Positions 20,428 through 30,489 of a stretch of DNA of 64,000 nucleotides are shown in pieces. Made by a program: the position numbers and the translations under genes. Within the stretch, counting starts at the first letter, position 1. Each line of letters opens with the position of its first letter. This DNA is from Bacteroidales bacterium (GTDB taxonomy: Bacteria > Bacteroidota > Bacteroidia > Bacteroidales > VadinHA17): positions 1-64,000 of the forward strand of contig JALONV010000021.1 of NCBI GenBank assembly GCA_025454755.1, given 5' to 3'. The notes beneath the pieces are model-generated. The model saw nothing but the letters and a program-made list of their open reading frames with translations, was not told the DNA's origin and did not search any database.

Positions 20428-20502
20428 TTACCGATTACTGATTACCGATTACTGATTACCGATTACTGATTACCGATTACTGATTACCGATTACTGATTA
20501 CC
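20428..20502. repeat. Heptamer/14-mer tandem array (GATTACC GATTACT)n
   Basis: Direct reading: gattaccgattactgattaccgattact... Confidence 0.95.
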
Positions 20503-20612
20503 CTATACCGTCATACCGTCATACCCTTTTCTCGCCCTCTTGCCCCCTCGCCCTCACCCCTTCCTTCTTTACTCCCCTTTGCCCTGTGCCCCTTTCATTT
20601 GTTCCACACTCT

Positions 20613-20695
20613 TATTCACGATTTATTCTTATTTTGTGTGAACACAAGATATAATATTGCCTTATTTCACGTTTTTATACCAAATTACGTGAATA
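20613..20695. promoter_or_regulatory. Three TTCACG half-sites, two as an inverted pair, upstream of fic
   Basis: ATTCACGATT, TTTCACGTTT, ATTACGTGAAT. Confidence 0.45.
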
Positions 20696-20711
20696 TTATT
20701 TATTTTTTGCG

Positions 20712-20719
20712 TATCTTTG
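20712..20719 (+). promoter_or_regulatory. -7 box TATCTTTG
   Basis: TAnnTTTG consensus ~31 bp upstream of the fic ATG. Confidence 0.45.
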
Positions 20720-20749
20720 TCATAGTGCATTTTTAAATCCGACGCTACC

Positions 20750-21607
20750 ATGATACAACGAATAGCAGCATACAGGGAAAGATATTACCGTATCCTCCCG
20801 GGCAGGGAGTCATTGGTCAGGCTTATTGATGAAGCTGAAGTTCCTGAACATGTTTACAACTCCAATGCCATAGAAAACAGCACCCTCACCCTTGAGGAAA
20901 CTGAAAAGATTCTAAACCAGGTGGCTTTGGAAAGGTACATTACAGAGAGTGAAATATTCGAGGCCAGGAATCTGGCAAGAGTTGTCGGATACATCTCCGG
21001 GAAGGCATCAGAGAAGGATATGGACATCGAAATGATGCTGTTGCTTCATAAAATGATGATGTCGAATATAAACACTGAAATTGCAGGACGCTTCAGACTG
21101 CCGGGAGAGTATGTGAGAGTCGGGACACATATTGCACCACAACCTGAGAGGGTTGAGGAGCTGATTACCAGGATGCTTTACAATTATAAGGCAGTATATG
21201 ATACGACAACCATCATTAAGAGGCTGGCCAGGTTACATCTCACATTTGAGCATATACATCCTTTTATTGATGGTAATGGCAGAATTGGAAGGGTGATCAT
21301 AAACTATCAGCTTGTGCGCGAGGGTTATGTACCCATCAACATAAAGTTTGTCGACAGGCAAAAGTACTACGAAGCCTTCAGGGAATTTGACCATGAGGAA
21401 AAGACAGCATTAATGGAGGAAATACTTTTAAAAGCACTCACGCACAGCTATCACAAACGTCTGGCATATCTTGAAGGCAAAGAAATAATAACCCTTGGAG
21501 AATACTCAAAAAGGATGAATCTATCCCACTCCAACCTTCTCAACAAGGCAAACCGCCAGACAATAGAAGCCTTCATCGAAAAGGGAATCTGGAAGATCGG
21601 CATCTGA
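20750..21607 (+). CDS. Fic family protein with C-terminal HTH-like region
   Basis: HPFIDGNGRIGRV Fic motif. Confidence 0.92.
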   Translation: MIQRIAAYRERYYRILPGRESLVRLIDEAEVPEHVYNSNAIENSTLTLEETEKILNQVALERYITESEIFEARNLARVVGYISGKASEKDMDIEMMLLLHKMMMSNINTEIAGRFRLPGEYVRVGTHIAPQPERVEELITRMLYNYKAVYDTTTIIKRLARLHLTFEHIHPFIDGNGRIGRVIINYQLVREGYVPINIKFVDRQKYYEAFREFDHEEKTALMEEILLKALTHSYHKRLAYLEGKEIITLGEYSKRMNLSHSNLLNKANRQTIEAFIEKGIWKIGI

Positions 21608-21725
21608 CAGCCAACTGGTGTAACTTTCTCCCCCCTTACTTCTACATACCGTCATACTGTCATACCGTCATACCCTTTTCACCCCCTCCTTCTTCCCGCC
21701 ACTGCGCCTCTGAGCCTCTGAGCCC

Positions 21726-22286
21726 TTACTTCTTCGCATTCATATCCCACAGCACATTAACAATCATCCATTTCCCTCCTGCTTTCGACAGGTGGATATA
21801 GTCGAAGAATCCGAATTTGGTGTTCCAGGTCTTGATGCTGGCGTTTGAACCATCGATATCGAGTATCCTGATTTCAGGTGCGAGCTCTTTGCCCGGGGTA
21901 AGGTCGGGCATACGGACGCCTTTTGCATTACCCATTGCAGAAGCGCAGAGCAGTGAGCGGCTCATATCCTGGACGAACACCATCTCTCCGGCAGCGGCTA
22001 CACGGCGTTTTGACAGTTCCGGGGAGACAGAGTTCTGGATACGTTCCACATTTCCCGTTGCCCACCCTTCGATATAATCGAGAGTTGCTTTCTTAATTGC
22101 CAGAGTATCCTCCATTGATTGTCCGAAAGAAGGAAGAGCAATAAGAATAAGGAGCAGAAAAGTCAGTTTTTTCATTTTCAAATAATTTAAGATAGAATCC
22201 AAAGTTAAGCTAATGAAAGTAATAAAGATATGCCAGTTGTAAATCCGGAACAGCAGAATGTTAATTATCGCGTCCCCTGTTTCCAC
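21726..22286 (-). CDS. nuclear transport factor 2/putative lumazine-binding-like secreted protein
   Basis: Likely start at internal MKKLTFLLLILIALPSFGQS; IKKATLDYIEGWATGNVERIQNSVSPEL. Confidence 0.65.
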   Translation of the reverse strand: METGDAIINILLFRIYNWHIFITFISLTLDSILNYLKMKKLTFLLLILIALPSFGQSMEDTLAIKKATLDYIEGWATGNVERIQNSVSPELSKRRVAAAGEMVFVQDMSRSLLCASAMGNAKGVRMPDLTPGKELAPEIRILDIDGSNASIKTWNTKFGFFDYIHLSKAGGKWMIVNVLWDMNAKK

Positions 22287-22485
22287 AGTACGCTGACCAG
22301 GCTGCGTTTGCCAGGGCAGGTCTTGCAGGTTTACAGTCTTGCAATCTTGACAGGCTTGTACCTTGTACCCTGTACTTTTTTTTTGGTCTTGGATCTTTGA
22401 TCTTTGGTCTTTGATCTTTCGTTTTCATCTCGCCCTCTCCCGCTCTACTTTTATGTTCCAGACCAATAACACCAGGTATTTATTA

Positions 22486-22917
22486 TCAAACACCCAGAAC
22501 TTCAAACGAATATGCGCTTCCTCCTTTACCGTCGCAGTTGCCGTCGAGATAATCGCCCTCAAGGTCTCTTGCAGTACCATTTATTGTTATAGAGTACAAC
22601 TGCCCTTTCTTCAACACATTACCCTTGTAATACACCGTCGAATTATTGTTTGACCAGATAAATTCGCCAGAAAAGAAATTGTCAATAGTTGGATTAATGC
22701 ACATAGCGCTTTCCACACTCGCGCAGTTCATGGATTCGCTGAAAGTAATCTCGAAAGAAATGCATGGTTTCGCACTATGCTGATTATCAGGATATTTTGA
22801 GCAATATTGTAAAGAAAATGGTAAAACTGCAGATAAGTAAGCCATTTTTTTCACAAAATCCAGTCTGGTGGTTTTCCTGTTTACCCTCTGAATTTGAATT
22901 AGTTTTTTATTTTCCAT
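22486..22917 (-). CDS. Ig-like (Big_5-type) domain protein
   Basis: ISFEITFSESMN...YSITINGTARDLEGDYLDGN. Confidence 0.5.
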   Translation of the reverse strand: MENKKLIQIQRVNRKTTRLDFVKKMAYLSAVLPFSLQYCSKYPDNQHSAKPCISFEITFSESMNCASVESAMCINPTIDNFFSGEFIWSNNNSTVYYKGNVLKKGQLYSITINGTARDLEGDYLDGNCDGKGGSAYSFEVLGV

Positions 22918-23060
22918 ATCATGTTTGCTTTCAATATTGTTGTGGCTACAGGATACAATAAATTTGTCGATTCAACTAGTTAAAAGGAACAAAGAATAAT
23001 TTTAACAGCATATAAAGTAACTCTTTTGGAAAGCTCCATACTTACAGCTGAGTTTTTATT

Positions 23061-24380
23061 TCAGCCTTGAAGATGTAGATTTTTGCGCACTGAAATAATC
23101 CGAGGGGGCGAGCTTTCGATACCAGTAGGAATGCCGAAGACGCTTGAGAAAATGGTGGATAAGAGGTTCCAATTGCCAGATGCATCTTGATACCAGCCGG
23201 ACTTGACCTCGATCGTGATGTCGCCGTTGCCGTCATTGCGGTTTATAGTTACTAGCCACACGGTATCTGCCGGAGCGTTCTGGGAAACCTTGGCGCCAGT
23301 GGTGCCTCCGGTAATCTCCACCTTGGCTGCATTTCCGATCTCGGAGTCTAGAATTGCACGGTTGCTGTCGCCGAAGTCGATCGTGACATCGACTGTGGCC
23401 TGGTTGTTACTCGTGGGGCCCGTGAGGGACGGCGCCGGGCCAACGGCGTCATAAACGAAAGTTGAGGAAGTTCCAATGTTATTGTTCGTCGCCGAGTCCT
23501 GATACCAACCGGGCTTCACCACTATGTTAACGTTACTCGTCCCCGAGGTGCGGTTAATGGTAACTAGCCAGATGGTATCTGCCGGAGCGTTCTGGGAAAC
23601 CTTGGCGCCAGCGGTGCCTCCGGTGATCTCCACCTTGGCTGCATTGCCGATCTCGGAGTCGAGGATCGCGCGGTTGCTGTCGCCGAAGTCGATCGTGACA
23701 TCGACTGTGTCCTGGTTGTTACTCGTGGGGCCCGTGAGGGACGGCGCCGGACCAACGGCGTCATAAACGAAAGTTGAGGAAGTTCCAATGTTATTGTTCG
23801 TCGCCGCATCCTGATACCAACCGGGCTTCACCACTATGTTAACGTTACTCGTGCCCGAGGTGCGGTTAATGGTAACTAGCCAGATGGTATCTGCCGGGGC
23901 GTTCTGGGAAACCTTGGTGCCAGCGGTGCCTCCGGTGATCTCCACCTTGGCTGCATTGCCGATCTCGGAGTCGAGGATCGCGCGGTTGCTGTCGCCGAAA
24001 TCGATCGTGACATCGACCGAAGTCTGGTTGTTACTCGCAGGGCCAGTGAGGGACGGCGACGGGCCGACAGCATCGTAAACGAAGGTGGAAGAGATTCCGG
24101 TATTGTAGTTCATCGCAGCGTCCTGGTACCAGCCCGGTTTCACGTTAACGGTGACGCTGTTTGTGCCGTTGGTGCGGTTGATGGTGACTAGCCAGATGGT
24201 ATCTGCCGGAGCGTTCTGGGAAACCTTGGCGCCAGCGGTGCCGCCGATAATCTCCACCTTGGCTGCATTGCCAATCTCAGAGTCGAGGATTGCGCGGTTA
24301 CTGTCTCCGAAGTCGATCGTGACATTGACCGATGCTTGATTGTTTGGATTCTGGCCCGATAGAGTTGGTTGAGGTCCCAT
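23061..24380 (-). CDS. Protein of four tandem ~104-aa Ig-like repeats, no obvious signal peptide
   Basis: Repeated VTIDFGDSNRAILDSEIGNAAKVEITGGTAGAKVSQNAPADTIWLVTINR every 312 nt. Confidence 0.75.
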   Translation of the reverse strand: MGPQPTLSGQNPNNQASVNVTIDFGDSNRAILDSEIGNAAKVEIIGGTAGAKVSQNAPADTIWLVTINRTNGTNSVTVNVKPGWYQDAAMNYNTGISSTFVYDAVGPSPSLTGPASNNQTSVDVTIDFGDSNRAILDSEIGNAAKVEITGGTAGTKVSQNAPADTIWLVTINRTSGTSNVNIVVKPGWYQDAATNNNIGTSSTFVYDAVGPAPSLTGPTSNNQDTVDVTIDFGDSNRAILDSEIGNAAKVEITGGTAGAKVSQNAPADTIWLVTINRTSGTSNVNIVVKPGWYQDSATNNNIGTSSTFVYDAVGPAPSLTGPTSNNQATVDVTIDFGDSNRAILDSEIGNAAKVEITGGTTGAKVSQNAPADTVWLVTINRNDGNGDITIEVKSGWYQDASGNWNLLSTIFSSVFGIPTGIESSPPRIISVRKNLHLQG

Positions 24381-24716
24381 TTTCTGATCCTTTCATTTTT
24401 TTAAAATCTTCAGAGAAAAGATATAAACTATCTCCGAAAAATGCAAGTAAATATTTTACCAATAATTACTTCTTATGCAATAATAATATTAGCATTCTCT
24501 TTTTTCATTGAAATCAGCAAGACACTATAAATATGCAGAATTTTCCTTTATGGTCACAATTTGTTAACTTAAATTTTACATGTAGTTTATGCCTTGTTCT
24601 GCCATTTCAAGAGGAGTCTTAAGTCTCAGATCTCATGTCGTCTATCACATTTTGGACAGGCACTCTTGCAGTGTCTGGCGACCGACAACCGGCTATATTG
24701 TCTGTGTTTTGTGACG

Positions 24717-25145
24717 TTATTTATATTTACCCCTTTTACAGGTCGCCAATATGGTTCCAAAATCAGTAATCACCTTATTGTCAATTGAGAAGATGGTTTT
24801 TCCTATAGCAGCATAATCCTGACAGAGTAAAACCTGATCATGCTGCCCCTGAAATGTAATTTTATATATCCATTGATTTAAAACCTCACTCTTATCAAAA
24901 CCGGGATTATCAATGGCCTTAAAATCAATTTGTTTCAAATATGAGAAAACAAAATCCATGGTGCCTCTTTCACTGAACCTGATTGTTTCAGTTTTGTTAT
25001 GTGCGGTTCTGTTCTCAATCTGAATTTGTGTTATTTTATCAATATCCCAGTCTTTTATCCTGTTCTGAGAATTCCCTTTGATGAGGATAATCGAGAAAAT
25101 AACCATTAAGAATGCTTTTGTCTTCATTTTGTACCTCCCTGTCAT
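24717..25145 (-). CDS. hypothetical secreted protein
   Basis: Signal peptide MKTKAFLMVIFSIILIKGNSQ. Confidence 0.5.
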   Translation of the reverse strand: MTGRYKMKTKAFLMVIFSIILIKGNSQNRIKDWDIDKITQIQIENRTAHNKTETIRFSERGTMDFVFSYLKQIDFKAIDNPGFDKSEVLNQWIYKITFQGQHDQVLLCQDYAAIGKTIFSIDNKVITDFGTILATCKRGKYK

Positions 25146-25359
25146 TAGTTAATAATCGTTTAAGGATGATGCAAAAGGATATTAAATTCCATAAAAACCA
25201 GGTCTATTTCTGTTTTAGGAGATAAATATTGAGAGGAATTACATATTTCAGACCGCATATTGGACAGGCGGTCTGCAGGTCTTGCAGTCCCAGAATTTAC
25301 CGATTACCAATTACCGATTACCGATTCCCGGTCACCCTGTGCCCTGCACCATTCCTCTC

Positions 25360-25971
25360 CTACTTTAGGCTGTTCTCTTCGATCCTTTTCCTGACAATCT
25401 TCTCTATCTCATAAACATCAGGTATGCCTATAAAATATATAATATCAGGCACATAGTACGATCCGCCCTTTGACCTTTGCATTCTGCCAGTGCTCATTTC
25501 GAGAGTAATACTTCCCCTTGTGTTTGAACCTCTTATTTCGATCTTACCGTTGAACTGGCTCCAGTCGAACGAATTCAGGACACCTTTTTTATACCGGATA
25601 AGCCGCGTCGGGGTGCCGACAAACCAGGCGCCTCTCTGAAAAATTGAATAAATACCCGAGATAAGAAGGCCCAGACCGATGGAAACAAAAACCCCGAGGA
25701 AAACTATCAGCGGAAGAGCAGGTTTCAGGTTGTCAGCGGAAATAACTTTGGTCTCGCCGTTAATAATAGTCTCGGTCGATCCTCCTGCAATTACAGTACC
25801 GAGCATAAGATAAATAAAGACTGAAGTGAATGCAAGCCACATGATACTGAAGATTATCTTTCCGACAGACCGTCGGGCGGGTCTCTGACGCTTACTTTTG
25901 AAAGCAAATTCCCTGGATTCGGTGCCGACATTGATCAGCAATTCCTCCGGCAGGTTCAGATTCATTTCCAT
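25360..25971 (-). CDS. hypothetical membrane protein
   Basis: Two TM helices, ORF size. Confidence 0.55.
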   Translation of the reverse strand: MEMNLNLPEELLINVGTESREFAFKSKRQRPARRSVGKIIFSIMWLAFTSVFIYLMLGTVIAGGSTETIINGETKVISADNLKPALPLIVFLGVFVSIGLGLLISGIYSIFQRGAWFVGTPTRLIRYKKGVLNSFDWSQFNGKIEIRGSNTRGSITLEMSTGRMQRSKGGSYYVPDIIYFIGIPDVYEIEKIVRKRIEENSLK

Positions 25972-26197
25972 ATCAGGTAAGTTTTGATGATAAATGTAGC
26001 AATTTTCAGGTCAAAACAAAACCGGGGAGGTTTCATAGCAGGGCTTGTCATCAGAACTGGTCATTTAACATTATCTTGTTTCAGTTGTTCTGCATGTATT
26101 GAAAAAGATACTCAACCCGGAGAGCTAAAATACGGTGAATTGAACAATTAGTTTAAAACACCGTTTATTGTAGTAATTTTAAAGAAATTAAAAAATC

Positions 26198-27142
26198 ATG
26201 AAAGCATTTTATTCAACAGCATATGGCGGACCAGAAGTTTCTCACTATGGAGATTTCCCCGATCCTTCAGCCGGTAATGGAGAGCTGCTGGTTGAAGTTA
26301 AGGCAGTATCTCTCAATCCGGTGGATTACAAGGTAAAAAAAGGTGTTGCAAGATTAATGAGCGGCTCGAAGTTCCCGCGCATCTTTGGATCCGATTTTGC
26401 CGGAGTAGTCAGGGAAGCCGGTAACGGAGTTACAAAATTCAAACCGGGTGACAGGGTTTATGGAGTGACACCGGTGATCTGGGGCAAACCTGGCGCACTG
26501 GCACAGCTGCTGGCAGTCGATCAGAAATTTGTCACTGCTATCCCCGGACAGATATCCTTTGATGAAGCTGCATCGCTGCCCATTGCCGCGCTTACCGCAC
26601 TTAACGGCTTAAGAAAATGCAGGGTTTCAGAAGGTAAAGCAGTGCTGATAAACGGCGGCACCGGCGGGGTTGGCCATTTTGCAATCCAGATTGCCAAAGC
26701 AAAAGGAGCTGTTGTTACCGCTACATGCAGTCAGGGCAATGCAGAGCTTGCACGAAAGCTTGGAGCAGATGATACTATGGGATACAGCAGAGAGGAGTTA
26801 GCAAAGACTGGTAAGAAATTCGATGCAATTTTTGATGCATACGGGATGATGGATCTTGAGGATGTATGCAGGCTTCTGAAACGGGGAGGTGTATATGCCA
26901 CTACACAGATAAAGCCTTTTCTTTTCTTATCCTCGCTTCCTGTTCAGCTCGTTTACGGAAAGAAGCTCACCTCATCAAATGTGCGTTCGAAACCTGAAGA
27001 CATGGAAGAGATGGAGAAACTATTTCTCGATAAAAAGCTTTACCCGGTAATTGAAAATTACTTTTCCCTCAACCATTCAGCTGAGGCATTTGAGCTTGCA
27101 GAACATGGAAAGCCGAGGGGTAAGATCATCATAAGGATCTGA
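26198..27142 (+). CDS. NAD(P)-dependent alcohol dehydrogenase/quinone oxidoreductase (MDR family)
   Basis: FPRIFGSDFAGVVREAGNGVTKFKPGDRVYG; NGGTGGVGHFAIQIAKAKGA. Confidence 0.92.
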   Translation: MKAFYSTAYGGPEVSHYGDFPDPSAGNGELLVEVKAVSLNPVDYKVKKGVARLMSGSKFPRIFGSDFAGVVREAGNGVTKFKPGDRVYGVTPVIWGKPGALAQLLAVDQKFVTAIPGQISFDEAASLPIAALTALNGLRKCRVSEGKAVLINGGTGGVGHFAIQIAKAKGAVVTATCSQGNAELARKLGADDTMGYSREELAKTGKKFDAIFDAYGMMDLEDVCRLLKRGGVYATTQIKPFLFLSSLPVQLVYGKKLTSSNVRSKPEDMEEMEKLFLDKKLYPVIENYFSLNHSAEAFELAEHGKPRGKIIIRI

Positions 27143-27292
27143 TATTAAAAAAAGTCGTGCAGTCTTGCAGTAGTGCAGTCTTGCAGTCGGGCTAAGTCAA
27201 TGCCTGAACAGCACTGACTATTTTATTATAAACCCGAAAATGATAACTTTACTTCAATAAGGAGATCCTGTTAAGTTTTAACACAACTGAAT

Positions 27293-27658
27293 ATGAAACG
27301 ACTGATTCTGTTATTGTGCCTGGCTTCTTTATCCTTTAGTCTTGTAAGTGGACAACTGTCAGGAAGTGATCCATGGTACAAAACCCCTGAGGAGCTTATC
27401 CGGGATATTTATGTTGCTGTCTCTGCTAAAAACAGCGAATCGGTCAACTGGCAAAAAGTAAGATCGATGTTCATCGATGAGGCAATAGTTGTTCTGAGAA
27501 CATCCCGCGATAAATCAACCCGGTTCACAGCCGACGGATTCATAGTCGACCTGTGGCTGCTGGCTAAAAAGGATGGCCTCTGGAAGATCACATCAATAGT
27601 GAACGAAGTAATTCCTTACGGAGAGGAACTCCCGGATGAACCGGAGTGGAAATTTTAA
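27293..27658 (+). CDS. hypothetical secreted protein
   Basis: Signal peptide; NTF2-like composition. Confidence 0.5.
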   Translation: MKRLILLLCLASLSFSLVSGQLSGSDPWYKTPEELIRDIYVAVSAKNSESVNWQKVRSMFIDEAIVVLRTSRDKSTRFTADGFIVDLWLLAKKDGLWKITSIVNEVIPYGEELPDEPEWKF

Positions 27659-27778
27659 TTTAAGTCTTAAAGTCTTACGGCTACCGGATATCGGTGAAAA
27701 CAAGATACAAGACCATGGATAAAAGACCAGTGAAAAAAATTTCTTAACTTAAAGCCTGAATCGCTAATAAATGAAATC

Positions 27779-28264
27779 ATGAAAAAACTATTAATCTTTT
27801 CGCTGGCAACTTTGGTGCTGATCACTGCAGCCATGAACGCCTATGGCCAGCAACGCGATATTAAAGCAATCCTGAAAAGAGATATCGTAAAGACAGAGAA
27901 CGGAATGTACTCAATCCAGGAGTATGGAACCGCAACTGCCTTCGACAAGGAATTCAATACCAGGGAATTCCAGGTAAGCGTAAACGCAAAAGCCCCTGTA
28001 AGCATCCTCAGCAAAGATAACTTCATACGCTTCTACGGAGCGCTCTCCACTTCCATCTTTACAACTTACTTCAGCCAGGAAGGACTTAAAGCACCCGACG
28101 ACTTCAATATCCTTCTGAAAGACAAGCCGGGAGAGCCGGTTGACCTTACTGTTGAGATCGTAATGTCAGAGAGCGGCATAGATTATACTATATCATTCCA
28201 TGGAGGCAGGTCACAGATGCATCTGCACTGGCTTACACAGCTCTACCAGGAGGTGGAAAGGTAA
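27779..28264 (+). CDS. hypothetical secreted protein
   Basis: Signal peptide MKKLLIFSLATLVLITAAMNAYGQ. Confidence 0.5.
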   Translation: MKKLLIFSLATLVLITAAMNAYGQQRDIKAILKRDIVKTENGMYSIQEYGTATAFDKEFNTREFQVSVNAKAPVSILSKDNFIRFYGALSTSIFTTYFSQEGLKAPDDFNILLKDKPGEPVDLTVEIVMSESGIDYTISFHGGRSQMHLHWLTQLYQEVER

Positions 28265-28292
28265 ACTGACAAGGCTGTTTCGCAACTGCGTC

Positions 28293-28324
28293 CTTCGGTC
28301 GCCGAAGGCTTGCCGAAGGGACTG
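28293..28324 (+). repeat. Covarying hairpin family, copy 3
   Basis: CC-GAAGGCTTGCCGAA-GG. Confidence 0.55.
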
Positions 28325-28451
28325 ATTACCAATTACCCTGTGCTCTGAGCCCTGCGCCCTGAGCCCTGAGCCATTAGGCCGCTGTACCTCTGTACCGTTG
28401 CACCGTTACACCATTTTCACTGCACATTAAATCCCTAACTTTACTGCCGAC

Positions 28452-28694
28452 ATGATAAACTTAGTTCCCATAACCGTTGAGTGCCACTCCGGCTACAAAG
28501 CCGATGAATATCCGAAATGCTTTTACCGCGATGGATTGAGGTTTGAGATAACAGAAATCCTCGATCGCTGGTACCAGGGTGATGCCAATCCCGAGTTTCC
28601 GGTTTCAAATTACTTCAAGGTTGCAACTTCAGCCGGAGAGCAGTATATACTTAAGCATGAGATTGAAAGTGACAGGTGGTATTTGGTTATTTGA
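28452..28694 (+). CDS. hypothetical small protein
   Basis: ORF with plausible start, CHSGYKADEYPKCFYRDGLRFEI. Confidence 0.5.
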   Translation: MINLVPITVECHSGYKADEYPKCFYRDGLRFEITEILDRWYQGDANPEFPVSNYFKVATSAGEQYILKHEIESDRWYLVI

Positions 28695-28941
28695 TTAAAA
28701 TAACAACGCCCTGGTGCGGGGCGCTGAAATAATGGGCGTTACCCGACGCAGCATCCGGGCAGGGAACTGATACTTTAGCCAGCTAGCTGTCACGCCGTGC
28801 CCCGCGCGAGCGTAGGGAGCAGCGGGGGTGCAAGTTTTGGCAGGATTTGTCATGGGAGCAGGGTTTTGCAAAAACCATGACAGCCTGTCCCGCGAACGCG
28901 GGAAGCCCATTAATTATACAGTCCGTGTTAGCACATGTATG

Positions 28942-29244
28942 CTACTTTGGAATTGTCAGGTTATCAGGATTTTGCCTACAGTCCCAAATTGTAATAATCC
29001 TAATTGTCTCCTCAGTTACTTGATAGAAAATAGCATAATTTCCCTCAAGCAAAGTCCGTATGTTTTCAACATCAGATAGAATTCCTAAAAGTGGGTGTTT
29101 GCTAAGAAGTCTGATTGCTTTACGCAGCTTTGAGTTAAGCTTTTTACAATAGGTCTTTGATCCATTGCTGATATAGAAAAAATCCAGGATATTCGAAAGG
29201 TCAGACTTTGCTCTAGACGACCATACTATTTTTCGTTTAGCCAT
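28942..29244 (-). CDS. RelE/ParE family toxin
   Basis: VWSSRAKSDLSNILDFFY...LLEGNYAIFYQVTEETIRIITIWDCRQNP. Confidence 0.85.
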   Translation of the reverse strand: MAKRKIVWSSRAKSDLSNILDFFYISNGSKTYCKKLNSKLRKAIRLLSKHPLLGILSDVENIRTLLEGNYAIFYQVTEETIRIITIWDCRQNPDNLTIPK

Positions 29245-29462
29245 CTATCAATCTCCGCTTCAACTTGGTCATTTGAAATGGTCTCTCCTCTTAGAAATTG
29301 TTCCTGTCCTTCCTTAATCTGTTGTCTTTGTTCAGGAGTGGTCTTATAGATGAGTTTTTCAGACTTTGTATCAATGATGGTATTCATAGCAGTAAGGAAT
29401 GATTTATCATTGATCGCTGCTATCTTATGTATCAGGATATCTTTAAGTTCAATAGTTGTCAT
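29226..29462 (-). CDS. antitoxin partner of the RelE/ParE toxin
   Basis: Small ORF upstream of and overlapping the toxin by 19 bp, same strand; IDRWLNEK C-terminus. Confidence 0.75.
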   Translation of the reverse strand: MTTIELKDILIHKIAAINDKSFLTAMNTIIDTKSEKLIYKTTPEQRQQIKEGQEQFLRGETISNDQVEAEIDRWLNEK

Positions 29463-29831
29463 GATGCATAATATTTATACAAAGATACTACAAATTTCTT
29501 TTAAAAATCCTAGATTTTACCTCTGAGCCGTTAGCACATGTATTTTTCATCGCGCGATGGGAGAGTCCCAGTAGAAAGCAGTATTGTTAATTAGTTAACT
29601 GAATTATCTGGGGACGGCGGGAGGGCCTGTTGTCCGTCGCGCGCGGGCTGGTCCCGGTAAAGGTACTGAATGTATATTGTCAAGATAGAATTTATTTCTG
29701 ACGGTGCGAGGGCTAAGTTCCACATTGCCAAATATATGTGCTAGTTTTTACAAGTTAGATACTAGCTCCTAAATGCCTACATACGTTGAAATAAGTTATC
29801 TACAGGCATTAAGCAGAACAATATCATCACA

Positions 29832-30350
29832 TCAGACACTCCGTTGAAGCATATCGCTGTACGACCTGTCAGCAAGCTGGTCGTCCGTCACACCGAAAAA
29901 GCGAAGATAATGATCACACTGCGCCTTGAGCTGCTCAGTAGTGAATTCATCCCTTTCATCAATGGCTTCCACTTCGATGAAGCTGCCCAGACCTTCAACT
30001 GTGTCAAAATGAAACTTTACGTTTCCTTTGAAATAGATCCTTCTGATCTTGCTGACAATGACCTTTATCCCGAACTGCCTCCCCAGGATATCTTTCAGTG
30101 CAATATCGGGGGTATGCCTGTAAAGGATTACATCCGACTTCTTTGATCCGGAAATATCTTCCCTGTCGTAGTTAATAAGAGCATTCTCGATGTTCCCCTC
30201 ACGGAGCTTAAGACGTCCGCTCTTCACATTGAAATATGTGTCGGTCTGATGATCTGTACCCCTGAATTCCGGATCAACCGTCAGTAGCTTCTTTTCATAC
30301 TCCTGAAGATCATCCACACGTGCTTTGAATTCGTAGTTCTTTAATTTCAT
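29832..30350 (-). CDS. class IV adenylate cyclase/CYTH-like domain protein
   Basis: NYEFKARVDD...GTDHQTDTYFNVKSGRLKLREG...HFDTVEGLGSFIEVEA; internal Met chosen as start. Confidence 0.8.
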   Translation of the reverse strand: MKLKNYEFKARVDDLQEYEKKLLTVDPEFRGTDHQTDTYFNVKSGRLKLREGNIENALINYDREDISGSKKSDVILYRHTPDIALKDILGRQFGIKVIVSKIRRIYFKGNVKFHFDTVEGLGSFIEVEAIDERDEFTTEQLKAQCDHYLRFFGVTDDQLADRSYSDMLQRSV

Positions 30351-30489
30351 AGAAGCATCAATCAATCCTGTGCCAATAATTAAAGCGTCAGCGTCACACC
30401 CTCTCCCCTTCTCCCCCTCACCCCCTACTTCTTCATACCGTCGCACCGTCGCACCGTCTCACCCATTCTTTGGTCTTCGCTCTTTTATC

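Noticed and set aside
23203-24339. Repeated plus-strand ORFs opposite the Ig-repeat gene
   Set aside because: Antisense shadows of the same 312-bp repeats; the minus-strand frame has the recognisable Ig-like pattern.
28697-28742. Integron attC site (TAACAACGCCC...GGGCGTTA)
   Set aside because: Ends look attC-like, but the stretch is short, core sites do not fit RYYYAAC/GTTRRRY well, and no integrase is visible.
29540-29690. Group II intron remnant (GAGCCGTTAGCAC... and GC-rich folds)
   Set aside because: Resemblance to domain V is weak and no GTGYG boundary or intron-encoded protein is seen.
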